Below, piece after piece: positions 47,399-55,526 of a stretch of 64,000 nt of DNA. Positions within the stretch are counted from its first letter, which is position 1, and every line of letters begins with the position of its first letter. The notes under the pieces were generated by a model. That model made no database searches, was not told the origin of the DNA, and was given only the letters and a program-made list of their open reading frames with translations. Made by a program: the position numbers and the translations under genes. The DNA is from Methylococcaceae bacterium (GTDB taxonomy: Bacteria; Pseudomonadota; Gammaproteobacteria; Methylococcales; Methylomonadaceae): contig JADKAL010000002.1 of NCBI GenBank assembly GCA_016715325.1, positions 1-64,000 of the forward strand, given 5' to 3'.

Positions 47399-49285
47399 TT
47401 ACAGTTCTACCCTCACACCAATTTCAATAACGCGATCCACCGGAATTTTAAAAAATTCAATTGCGCTGGATGAGTTATGGAACAAATAGCTGGCGATCGG
47501 TCTCCGCCATCTTGGCATAGGGCTATTTCTCCGGAAGGAAATAAATTCCCTGCCGATAAAAAACGAAACTTTTTTCGGATTCGTATTCAGGCCTTGCTGC
47601 ATGCATAACTCCAGCGCTCGCCGTACATCTTGAGGTTGCTTAAAGCCGAAATAGAGTTTTACACGGAAAAACTGATGGTTTGTTCCGTAAGACCTGATTT
47701 TCACCCTATGCGCTTCATCGACATAAGGCTCGTCCTTGGTGACAATACTCAAGACGATAATCTGTTCGTGCAATACGTGGTTGTGTTCAAAGTTATGCAG
47801 GAAAACATGGGGTAAGCCGTGCAAACTCCGTGTCATATAAATCGCCGTGCCTGGGGCGATAACGGGCGGCCTGTTTTTTAATTCCGCTTCGAGATCTTCA
47901 AACAACACCCTTTTTTTATCGTGATGTTCCATCAATAAGGCGCGGCCTTTCATCCACGTCGTCATGATCGCAAACAAGATTCCTGCGACGACTAAGGGCA
48001 ACCAACCGCCTGTTGGAATTTTTAAGCTGTTTGCAAAAAAGTAGTAAAAGTCGATTGTTAAAAATCCTGTTAAAAACACGATGCTAACCGCCGTATTCCA
48101 CTTCCAAAGTGCCTTTATAACGATGAAAGCTAAAATCGTATCGACAATCATGGTGCCGGTCACCGCAATACCATAAGCGGAAGCGAGGGCGGACGACGAT
48201 TGAAAACTCAGCACCAGCACGAACACCATGAACATCAGCATCCAGTTAACGGCTGGAACATAAACTTGCCCTTGTTCAGCTCCCGAGGTATGGAAGATTT
48301 CCATACGTGGACAATAGCCGAGTTGTATGGCTTGCCGGGTGATGGAAAATGCACCGGAAATAACCGCTTGCGAAGCGATAACCGTTGCTAAAGTTGACAG
48401 GACAAGCAGGGGATACAACGCCCAGGTCGGTGCAAGTAAGTAAAATGGATTCTGTATAGCGTCGGGATGACCGAGCAACAACGCACCTTGACCGAAATAG
48501 TTAAGCAATAGGGCTGGAAATACAAAGCCGAACCACGCATAGCGAATAGGTATCAAACCGAAATGACCCATATCGGCATACAGCGCTTCCGCGCCGGTAA
48601 TCGCCAATACCACGGCGCCCATGATAATGAAGCCTTTTAGGCCTAACTCCCACAATAAATGTACCGCATAGTAGGGATTAACCGCCATTAACACGCCCGG
48701 TTCGTGGATGATATTAATGACACCCATAACCGCCAGTGTAGCGAACCAGAAACACATGATGGGGGCGAAAATTTTACCCATTGCACCCGTGCCACGGGCT
48801 TGCATGATAAACAAACCGCTCAGAACGGCTAAGGTGATCGGCAATACGTATTTTTCAAGTTTCGGCGCTACGACCTGTAAACCTTCGACGGCGCTTAATA
48901 CCGATATAGCGGGCGTAATAACACTGTCGCCATAGAACAAAGTCGCTCCGACTAACCCTAAGGTTACGATAAAAACCATCCTTTTCGGATTATCGCGTGA
49001 ACCGTGCAATGCCAAAGCCATCAATGCCATGATGCCGCCTTCGCCGTTGTTATCGGCGCGCATGATGAAAATGGCGTATTTAGTCGTCACAACCAGCGTT
49101 AACGACCAGAAAATGAGCGATAACACGCCCAATACGTGGTTGTTATCGATAGGCAATCCGCTATGGAAAACTTCTTTTAAGGCATAGAGCGGGCTGGTAC
49201 CGATGTCTCCGAAAACGACGCCGATAGCGCCTAAAACCAACCCGGTCAGTTTATCTTTTGAATGACTTTGAGAATGTGAGGGCAT
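47399..49285 (-). CDS. kup: Kup-type low-affinity potassium transporter
   Basis: The 628-residue inner-membrane protein takes up potassium with protons. It has about 12 membrane segments in the first 430 residues, starting with the signature GVVFGDIGTSPLYALKEVF, followed by GGIMALMAL and GDSVITPAISVLSAVEGL. A cytoplasmic C-terminal region (from about 450) ends in FFIGREFISFRR ... FFKIPVDRVIEIGVRVEL. The length and pattern match E. coli Kup. It is monocistronic, convergent with the glc genes. Confidence 0.96.
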   Translation of the reverse strand: MPSHSQSHSKDKLTGLVLGAIGVVFGDIGTSPLYALKEVFHSGLPIDNNHVLGVLSLIFWSLTLVVTTKYAIFIMRADNNGEGGIMALMALALHGSRDNPKRMVFIVTLGLVGATLFYGDSVITPAISVLSAVEGLQVVAPKLEKYVLPITLAVLSGLFIMQARGTGAMGKIFAPIMCFWFATLAVMGVINIIHEPGVLMAVNPYYAVHLLWELGLKGFIIMGAVVLAITGAEALYADMGHFGLIPIRYAWFGFVFPALLLNYFGQGALLLGHPDAIQNPFYLLAPTWALYPLLVLSTLATVIASQAVISGAFSITRQAIQLGYCPRMEIFHTSGAEQGQVYVPAVNWMLMFMVFVLVLSFQSSSALASAYGIAVTGTMIVDTILAFIVIKALWKWNTAVSIVFLTGFLTIDFYYFFANSLKIPTGGWLPLVVAGILFAIMTTWMKGRALLMEHHDKKRVLFEDLEAELKNRPPVIAPGTAIYMTRSLHGLPHVFLHNFEHNHVLHEQIIVLSIVTKDEPYVDEAHRVKIRSYGTNHQFFRVKLYFGFKQPQDVRRALELCMQQGLNTNPKKVSFFIGREFISFRRNSPMPRWRRPIASYLFHNSSSAIEFFKIPVDRVIEIGVRVEL

Positions 49286-49341
49286 TTGAGTATACGCACA
49301 AAAAGTTAATCGAAGGACTTAAAGCCTGTATTTGAATCAAA

Positions 49342-49998
49342 TCATATTGGTTTTTTGGGTTTACGACCGAAATTGGAATAGGCCTGATGTAATACCGGCA
49401 ATAACGAAACAATAACTATGCTTAATATCACAAGCTCAAAATTGCGTTTCACGATATCTAGGTTACCAAATTGGTATCCCAAAGTAATTAAGCCGCCCAC
49501 CCATAAACAAGCACCCAGCACACAAAAAAGCAAATAACGCGAATAGTGCATGTTGCCGGCGCCTGCCACAAAAGGAGCTATCGTCCTGATAATGGGAATA
49601 AACCGGGCGATGATGACTGTTCTGCCGCCGTATTTGTCGTAATAGGATTCGGTTTGGTCGATGTATTCACGCTTGAAAAAGCCTATTTTTTCGCGCTTTT
49701 TGATTTTTATGCCGAAAAATTTACCGACGGCATAATTGAGGTTGTCACCCGCAAGCGCGGCAGTAATTAACAACATAATTAATATATAAACATCCAGTTG
49801 TCCGGTACTTGCTCCCAGCGCGCCGACTGCGAACAGCAAGGAATCCCCAGGCAATAAAGGCATTACTACCAAGCCCGTCTCGCAAAAGATTATCAAGAAT
49901 AAAATGATGTAAGTCGTCGTACCATAGTGCGCCAAAATATCGGCAAGGTGAGTATTGAGATGGATGAAAAAATCGAGGATTTGAGTAAGTATTTCCAT
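49342..49998 (-). CDS. DedA-family membrane protein
   Basis: The 218-residue product has the DedA/SNARE-associated pattern: IIFCETGLVVMPLLPGDSLLFAVGALG near the N-terminus, GDNLNYAVGKFFG, and GGRTVIIARFIPIIRTIAPFVAGAGNM with the conserved Arg residues. About five membrane segments are present. DedA proteins act in the inner membrane in envelope homeostasis; some flip undecaprenyl phosphate or phosphatidylethanolamine. Which subfamily is unclear. Confidence 0.93.
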   Translation of the reverse strand: MEILTQILDFFIHLNTHLADILAHYGTTTYIILFLIIFCETGLVVMPLLPGDSLLFAVGALGASTGQLDVYILIMLLITAALAGDNLNYAVGKFFGIKIKKREKIGFFKREYIDQTESYYDKYGGRTVIIARFIPIIRTIAPFVAGAGNMHYSRYLLFCVLGACLWVGGLITLGYQFGNLDIVKRNFELVILSIVIVSLLPVLHQAYSNFGRKPKKPI

Positions 49999-50131
49999 TA
50001 AATCTGGGAGTTTAACCGGCTAATTTGTTTAGTTCTGAATAAAAATAGAGATGCATTATGAAGCTATATATTTAATTAACTGAGGGTCAATTCTAATCGC
50101 TGTGCTTATATTTCGTTACATTTAATGAAAT

Positions 50132-50238
50132 TCTGATTAAGTCTTTCGACAGCTTTACTACGAATGGTAACTAGTTGATTCCGTTCGTGGTGAGCCTGTC
50201 GAACCATGAATGAAATCAACTAGTTCAGGGCTTCCTTA
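50132..50238. repeat. Dispersed palindromic repeat
   Basis: It contains AGTCTTTCGACAGCTTTACT, then CCGTTCGTGGTGAGCCTGTC followed by GAACCATGAA. It has the same TTCGTxxTGAGC/CTTCGAC core as the elements around 32290, 39210, 40100 and 43260, and the outer arms AACTAGTTGATT/AATCAACTAGTT are inverted repeats. Confidence 0.7.
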
Positions 50239-50239
50239 A

Positions 50240-50650
50240 TTATTGTTCCACAGTCACAAAAGCTATCTTGGAAATACCGGCATGTTGCACCGTAGCCATA
50301 ACTTCTGCGATTTTTTTATAGACCGAGGTTTGGTCGGCATAAAGATGAACTGCCACTTCCTTATTTTTCGCCAATTCGCTTTTTAACTGCGTTTCCAATG
50401 CAGGTAGGTTTTCGATGACCTGTTTGTTCAAAGTGATAACACCTTTCGCATCGATGCCGAGTTGTAGCTGCTGATCTTCGATATTGGCTACGGTTTCGGC
50501 GGTTTTCGGTAGTTTTACCTGAACGGATTGCGTGAGTAAAGGCGCAGTCACTAGCAAGATAATCACCAGCACTAACATCACGTCGACAAGCGGCGTCACG
50601 TTAATCTCGCTCATGGCGCTTTCATTTTCCGATTGCGATTTGAAAGCCAT
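50240..50650 (-). CDS. exbD: ExbD/TolR-type biopolymer transport protein
   Basis: The 136-residue product has one N-terminal membrane helix with the functional Asp (INVTPLVDVMLVLVIILLVTAPLL) and a periplasmic domain. It forms the proton-driven motor with ExbB, feeding energy to TonB. Two bases after exbB, which follows tonB, so the assignment to ExbD rather than TolR rests on the tonB neighbour. Confidence 0.93.
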   Translation of the reverse strand: MAFKSQSENESAMSEINVTPLVDVMLVLVIILLVTAPLLTQSVQVKLPKTAETVANIEDQQLQLGIDAKGVITLNKQVIENLPALETQLKSELAKNKEVAVHLYADQTSVYKKIAEVMATVQHAGISKIAFVTVEQ

Positions 50651-50652
50651 CG

Positions 50653-51318
50653 TTACTCCTTGGAAGCTACGTCTATGCTCAACGCTGCGTGCATAAAACT
50701 GACTACAAAATTTTCCAGCGCGGCGCGGTGCAATTTAACCCGTCGCAGGAAAAAGTTATACGCCAATACTGCTGGCACAGCAACCGCGATACCGATAGCG
50801 GTTGCGACGAGTGCATCGCCGATGGGTCCTGCAACCACATCCAAGCTGGTCGAACCGCTTGCCGTTATTTCATGCATGGCGTGCATAATCCCCATAACCG
50901 TGCCGAACAAGCCGACAAATGGCGCGGTGCTGCCGATACTCGCCAGAATGGTAAGACCGCTTTCCATCGTGCGTTCTTCCTTTTGCATCTGGGTGAGAAG
51001 GGCATGTTCCAATAAATCGCTGGTTGTACCCCGGTATTTAAGGCTTTTAGATGTAGGCAACCGGCTTTCTTTAAGCCATTCAAGCCCTTGGCGAGCAATG
51101 CGCGCCTGCGGCCCCTTAAACGTAGTTTCCGGCAAGGCTTCCGCCTCCGAAAGCGAGTTGGCATCCCAAAATGCGGTGCTGAACGCCTTGTTCCAGGAAC
51201 TGTTTTTCCAGAACTGCCAGGTTTTAAAAATAATGAGCGTCCAGGTTATCACTGAAAAACCCAGCAAGGTATATAAGGTTCCGTCGACAACAGCGGCGGG
51301 TGAACTATGGTAAAGCAT
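50653..51318 (-). CDS. exbB: ExbB/TolQ-type motor protein
   Basis: The 221-residue inner-membrane product has the three-helix layout: an early segment (DGTLYTLLGFSVITWTLIIFK), and the pair around LASIGSTAPFVGLFGTVMGIMHAM and IGDALVATAIGIAVAVPAVLAYNFF, which are the most conserved motifs of the MotA/TolQ/ExbB family. It lies between tonB and exbD on the same strand. Confidence 0.94.
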   Translation of the reverse strand: MLYHSSPAAVVDGTLYTLLGFSVITWTLIIFKTWQFWKNSSWNKAFSTAFWDANSLSEAEALPETTFKGPQARIARQGLEWLKESRLPTSKSLKYRGTTSDLLEHALLTQMQKEERTMESGLTILASIGSTAPFVGLFGTVMGIMHAMHEITASGSTSLDVVAGPIGDALVATAIGIAVAVPAVLAYNFFLRRVKLHRAALENFVVSFMHAALSIDVASKE

Positions 51319-51406
51319 CGGAATTCCTTCTTTTGTTATTCAAAATCATAATTGCCGACCGGTTTTGCCGGCAAAGTTGTATCGATTCAATCAGCTAAAA
51401 TCGTTG

Positions 51407-52183
51407 TTAATTTGAAAGTCTAAATGTAGATTTTTTTACCCCTTTCTGGGTGACTGCAACGCCGTTGACAATTTTAGGTTTAAACCTGCACCCCCTGGTG
51501 GCGTCCAGCGCCGCATCGTCGAATATACCGGCGGGTTGGGAGCCGACGACTGTTGCACTTGTCACCGTACCGGCCGTGCTGATTATCACTTCAACTCTAA
51601 CCCATCCTTCTAAATGCCGGCTCATAGCCCGTGCCGGATATTTGGGTCTAGGACAACCTAATTCGACAATACCGGAATTGGCTCCTTTTGAATTACTATC
51701 CCCAGCCCCGGATTTTGCAACCGGCTTTGATGCTGTTGCAGCTGGTGCTTGCGGTTTTGATACAGGCGCTTGGGATTTTGCAAAAGGATTCGTCAATACC
51801 GGCGGCGTTACTGCTTCTTTAGCGACAATTTTAGGTTTTGCGATCTCGCCTTCTTTATGAACGACTGTTTCTTTCTGTTTAACAGGCGGTTTTACCTCTC
51901 TCTTTTTCGGTGGAGGCTTAGGAGGTTGAATTTTTTTTGGAGGCGGAGGAGCGGATTTCGGGGGAGCAGGCTGGACGACTTCAACCTTTGGCGGTAATTC
52001 GGTTATCAAAGCGACTTCCATTATTTTTACCGGCGCGGCTTTTTTATCCGTATCCCTAGGCTCCAGTAATAAAATGACTAACCAAAAATGCAAAAGAATT
52101 GCGGCAACTGCCAATAAACCGGCAATGTAGCGATGATTAATTTCGCCGGTTAGCACTTCCAATAAAGGCGATTTTTTTTGCAC
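51407..52183 (-). CDS. tonB: TonB energy-transducing protein
   Basis: The 258-residue product has an N-terminal membrane helix (IAGLLAVAAILLHFWLVILLL), a long Pro/Lys-rich periplasmic spacer (about residues 60-165, with PPKVEVVQPAPPKSAPPPPKK-like stretches), and a C-terminal TonB domain (CPRPKYPARAMSRHLEGWVRVEV and GIFDDAALDATRGCRFKP). It delivers the force from ExbBD to outer-membrane receptors for iron complexes or similar substrates. It is the first gene of tonB-exbB-exbD. No receptor gene is nearby. Confidence 0.94.
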   Translation of the reverse strand: MQKKSPLLEVLTGEINHRYIAGLLAVAAILLHFWLVILLLEPRDTDKKAAPVKIMEVALITELPPKVEVVQPAPPKSAPPPPKKIQPPKPPPKKREVKPPVKQKETVVHKEGEIAKPKIVAKEAVTPPVLTNPFAKSQAPVSKPQAPAATASKPVAKSGAGDSNSKGANSGIVELGCPRPKYPARAMSRHLEGWVRVEVIISTAGTVTSATVVGSQPAGIFDDAALDATRGCRFKPKIVNGVAVTQKGVKKSTFRLSN

Positions 52184-52617
52184 TCTCGTTATCGTGTTAA
52201 TTCGCTGAATCCTGAGAAATCAGGCTCCAAAATGCGCAATTGTAACTGAGATTCATGCAGTTCCAAAATGTAATGGTCAAATAAACCCGGACACTTTTTT
52301 GGACGAATGTGTCAACACTTGACGGTACACAAAGTTAAGTGACATTTATCTGTAATTCAATGCTTTGGCAGATGTCGTGTTGATATAAGAGTCCTCGGCG
52401 GCTTACAGTAGCCTACTGGCTGCTGCGTGATGGTTACACAAGATTTTATCCGGCTTGGGTTTCCAAAGAGCCGTCATCAAGTCATCATTCATTTATGTAC
52501 ACTCCTTCTATCAGATAGTTTAAGGAATGTGTTTGGTTTAATGTAACTACATCATCAGGCGAACAGAATTTTAATATTTGACGACACTATCTAAAGGTAC
52601 GATTAATTAAGAGCTTA
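52184..52617. other. Intergenic stretch, no gene seen
   Basis: These 434 bases hold no recognisable gene. The stretch near 52285-52345 (CCGGACACTTTTTTGGACG, then AAGTGACATTTATCTG) resembles the end of a decayed insertion sequence, but no transposase is present. This is too weak to call. Confidence 0.35.
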
Positions 52618-53349
52618 TCAGCGAAACCCCGGCTTTCCGTGCCTATTGTCATTGCGATTGCGGTCGTCATGCCCACGCTCGCTGCCGTTATGTTGGCGGT
52701 TATCGCCTCTTTCAACAGGATTATGCCGTTCTTCGTGACTGATCTGAACAGGTTCAGGACGGCGGGGTGCGCCGTTTTCATTGCGGTTATGTTCGCTAGA
52801 CCAATTTGAAGAAGGAGGACGATGTTCGCCATGAGGACTACCGTTCGGGTAATTGTCGTGCGGACGGTTATGCCTGTTTTCTTCCCGGTGATAAGGAATC
52901 GGTTGACTGTTTGAAAAACGGTTATCTTCATGCCCATTCCGGTCGTTTGAGGAATGATGATCGCGATCTCTGTCATGGCCATGCCAGTTGCCGTTAGGAT
53001 AGCTATATCTATTAGGCGAAGGAAAGTGGTTGGGGTGCTCATCGTGATGACCGTTCGGCCAAGGTTGGATAGGCCTATAAGCGTTATTATTATTCCGGTA
53101 GTAATAATTATTATTGACCGTATTGGATTGATAAGCACTTGAATACGGCTGACGATAACTCCGGTAAACGTAAGGCTGCGGCGACCTTGGGTAATAAGGA
53201 CGATTGTACTGAGAATTACCGTAACTCGGATAATTAGGGTAATAAGCGTTATTTGAGGAATTGGTACTGTACTGACCTGGATGATGCGCACAAGCCGTTA
53301 ACAATAAAGCCAAGCTTGGTATAACAAATTTTTTTATTATTCGAATCAT
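52618..53349 (-). CDS. Asn/His/Arg/Pro-rich lipoprotein, low complexity
   Basis: The 243-residue product begins with a lipoprotein signal (MIRIIKKFVIPSLALLLTAC, lipobox LTAC). The rest is of low complexity: a Tyr/Asn/Pro/Ser-rich half (YYPNYPSYGNSQYNRPYYPR) and a His/Asn/Arg/Asp-rich half (HGHDRDRDHHSSNDRNGHED). No folded domain is seen. The codons are biased so that an overlapping frame is open too; the lipobox and ribosome-binding site (AGCTGGAGATAGCT) support this frame. The His-rich part could bind metals, but this is speculation. Confidence 0.6.
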   Translation of the reverse strand: MIRIIKKFVIPSLALLLTACAHHPGQYSTNSSNNAYYPNYPSYGNSQYNRPYYPRSPQPYVYRSYRQPYSSAYQSNTVNNNYYYRNNNNAYRPIQPWPNGHHDEHPNHFPSPNRYSYPNGNWHGHDRDRDHHSSNDRNGHEDNRFSNSQPIPYHREENRHNRPHDNYPNGSPHGEHRPPSSNWSSEHNRNENGAPRRPEPVQISHEERHNPVERGDNRQHNGSERGHDDRNRNDNRHGKPGFR

Positions 53350-53542
53350 AGCTATCTCCAGCTAATTTTAGTAATGCGTTTAGAATATCAGCCGCAGACT
53401 GAATACTGTATGAATTACGTAAGGGAACTGCGATTAAGGCTTCCGATAAGATTAAGATACAGGGCGAGCGCTTTTTAAAATACTAATCACAGTGCATATG
53501 TTAATTTTTAACAATCGCGCGCTCCCGGATTCGATTTGCAAC

Positions 53543-55501
53543 CTATAACTTAAACAAACTAACCAGCTTACTTAACTTCTTCAACCCTTCGTCAGAGGGA
53601 TTGTTACCGTATCGCTGCATTATGAATGCCGAAGTAATATTTTCAATATTATCAACCTGTTCCGTTAATAAAGGCTTAATACGTTCGGCAAAATCGCTTG
53701 CGCCTTCGCCCGGTTGTTTAACATAACCTTGTTTGGCTAGCTTTTTTAAGAATCGATTATAGACCGCCAATTCCGGATCGATTTGTTTCGGTTTTTGATA
53801 AAGCAAAATCAAGCTGAGGACCGCGGTGATGATGCCTACAATAGCCATCATCCAGTACACCATCGTTTTGAAATCGTTGATACCGAAGGAAGATAAAAAA
53901 ATAGATTGATTGGCGTTGTTATAGTTGATAACCCAACGCTGCCAGTTGTAATCAATGTGTCCCCACAGTTTTCGGGCTTGCTTGAGCAGATTTAACGCCG
54001 CTAAACTGCTATCCGGTGCGGCGTAATTGATCGCCCCGTTGGGGACGAGACTATTGATGTCGATATTCTTTTCCACCCGTTCCGGCGCGACGGCGGCGGT
54101 CGGGTCGAAACGTGCCCAGCCTTTATTTTCCAGCCACACTTCCGTCCAGGCATGGGCGTCGGCCTGTTTGATTTCAAGAAAGTTGCCCAATTCATTATAA
54201 ACGCCGCCCTGATAGCCGGTGACGACGCGCGCCGGAATGCCCGCTACCCGCAACAGGTAAACGAAGGCCGACGCATAATGACTGCAAAAGCCGTAGCGGG
54301 TTTCAAACAGGAAAGTTTCGATGGGATTATCTTCCATCAGCGGCGGCGTCAACGTGTAATGGAAATCTTCTTTTCTGAAATGGTTAAGCAATCGGGTGAT
54401 GTATTCTTCCGGCGGTCTGTCGTAACCATGTAGTTGAGTGACTAATTGCTTGATCCGTTCCGAAGGCAACGCGGGCAGTTGGCGGGCATCCTTATATTCT
54501 GTTTTTGTGAGATAGCCGGTGTTGTAGGTAGGGTAAGACGTCAATTTGAACTCGGTACGCTTTCTCAGGTCGTCCGAAGTCGTTAATTGGTAATTAGCAT
54601 TTTGTGCAAGCGGTTTGGTAAATTCGGCGGGTAAATCGAGAGCGAATACCCAGTCTTTTTCTTGCGGTTCCATGAGTAAGGTGTAGCGATAGAATGGTCC
54701 TGAAAATTTCGGTTTATCCAAGTAGCGCTGATAGGTGAAATCACGCGCTTGAACCCATTTTTTTCCGTCGGTTAAAGTAAGCACAGGGCCGCGCCAATAA
54801 CGGTTTTTAGGCGGCGGGAGTGCGCCTTCGAATTTCACCCGGAACACCAGTTCGTCCGACATGCCCAAATCGCTGATGGAGCCGGGTTCCATCGTGTCGC
54901 TCAAGCCGGTTTTTTTCTGCTGCGGATCGTTAAACCACAACCATTTCGGCGGCTCGACACGAGGAAAGAAAATAAACACAATGATCGCCATCGGTATGGC
55001 TTGCGCAATGATGGCGGCGGCCTTTTTTAACGAAACTGTCGTATCGGCAATATGGCTGTTGATAAATACCAAGGTCGCCAGTAAAACACAACTTACAAAA
55101 ACTATATAAACCGCCATCAAAATGCTTTGCTCGTACAGAAATTGCGAGGCGGCGACGATAAAAGCCAAATAATTGATGAGGTACAAATCGCGTTCGGTTT
55201 TGATTTCCATCAACTTCAAACCCAACGCAATCACGAATAAACTAGTGCCGCCATCGCGCCCAAGAATGCCTCTGTGCTGAGTGTATAAAACCGCCATGCC
55301 GCAAACGATAAGGAAAACAATCCAGGGGAAACTGGGCAGTTTTTCCGGTTTCCAGATGCCGATAAATCGCCAAGCGAGCAGAAAGCTGAAAAACCCGAAG
55401 ACGCCCCAAGGTAAATGCGTAACATGCGGCAATACGATTAAGCCGAGCGAGGTTAGCAAAAAGACCAGGATTTCTTTGTTATGGGCGAGATTTGGGTTCA
55501 T
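53543..55501 (-). CDS. TgpA-like transglutaminase membrane protein (DUF3488)
   Basis: The 652-residue product has about six N-terminal membrane segments (residues 10-180), a periplasmic transglutaminase core, and a last membrane segment near residue 560. The core has the catalytic Cys (ETRYGFCSHYASAFVYLLR), His (KQADAHAWTEVWLENKG) and Asp (WARFDPTAAVAPERV). A C-terminal DUF4129-like region follows (AVYNRFLKKLAKQGYVKQPGE). TgpA in Pseudomonas aeruginosa is essential for growth, but its substrate is unknown. It is the last gene of moxR-DUF58-(897-residue protein)-tgpA. Confidence 0.92.
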   Translation of the reverse strand: MNPNLAHNKEILVFLLTSLGLIVLPHVTHLPWGVFGFFSFLLAWRFIGIWKPEKLPSFPWIVFLIVCGMAVLYTQHRGILGRDGGTSLFVIALGLKLMEIKTERDLYLINYLAFIVAASQFLYEQSILMAVYIVFVSCVLLATLVFINSHIADTTVSLKKAAAIIAQAIPMAIIVFIFFPRVEPPKWLWFNDPQQKKTGLSDTMEPGSISDLGMSDELVFRVKFEGALPPPKNRYWRGPVLTLTDGKKWVQARDFTYQRYLDKPKFSGPFYRYTLLMEPQEKDWVFALDLPAEFTKPLAQNANYQLTTSDDLRKRTEFKLTSYPTYNTGYLTKTEYKDARQLPALPSERIKQLVTQLHGYDRPPEEYITRLLNHFRKEDFHYTLTPPLMEDNPIETFLFETRYGFCSHYASAFVYLLRVAGIPARVVTGYQGGVYNELGNFLEIKQADAHAWTEVWLENKGWARFDPTAAVAPERVEKNIDINSLVPNGAINYAAPDSSLAALNLLKQARKLWGHIDYNWQRWVINYNNANQSIFLSSFGINDFKTMVYWMMAIVGIITAVLSLILLYQKPKQIDPELAVYNRFLKKLAKQGYVKQPGEGASDFAERIKPLLTEQVDNIENITSAFIMQRYGNNPSDEGLKKLSKLVSLFKL

Positions 55502-55526
55502 AGTGGAGTTAAAAATGCTTGTAAGA

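Noticed and set aside
52285..52345. End of a decayed insertion sequence
   Set aside because: Only the GTCCGGG-like end is suggestive; no second end, duplication or transposase was found.
52587..53291. 234-codon open frame overlapping the Asn/His-rich lipoprotein
   Set aside because: It is a shadow of low-complexity coding in another frame; the lipobox and ribosome-binding site favour the other frame.
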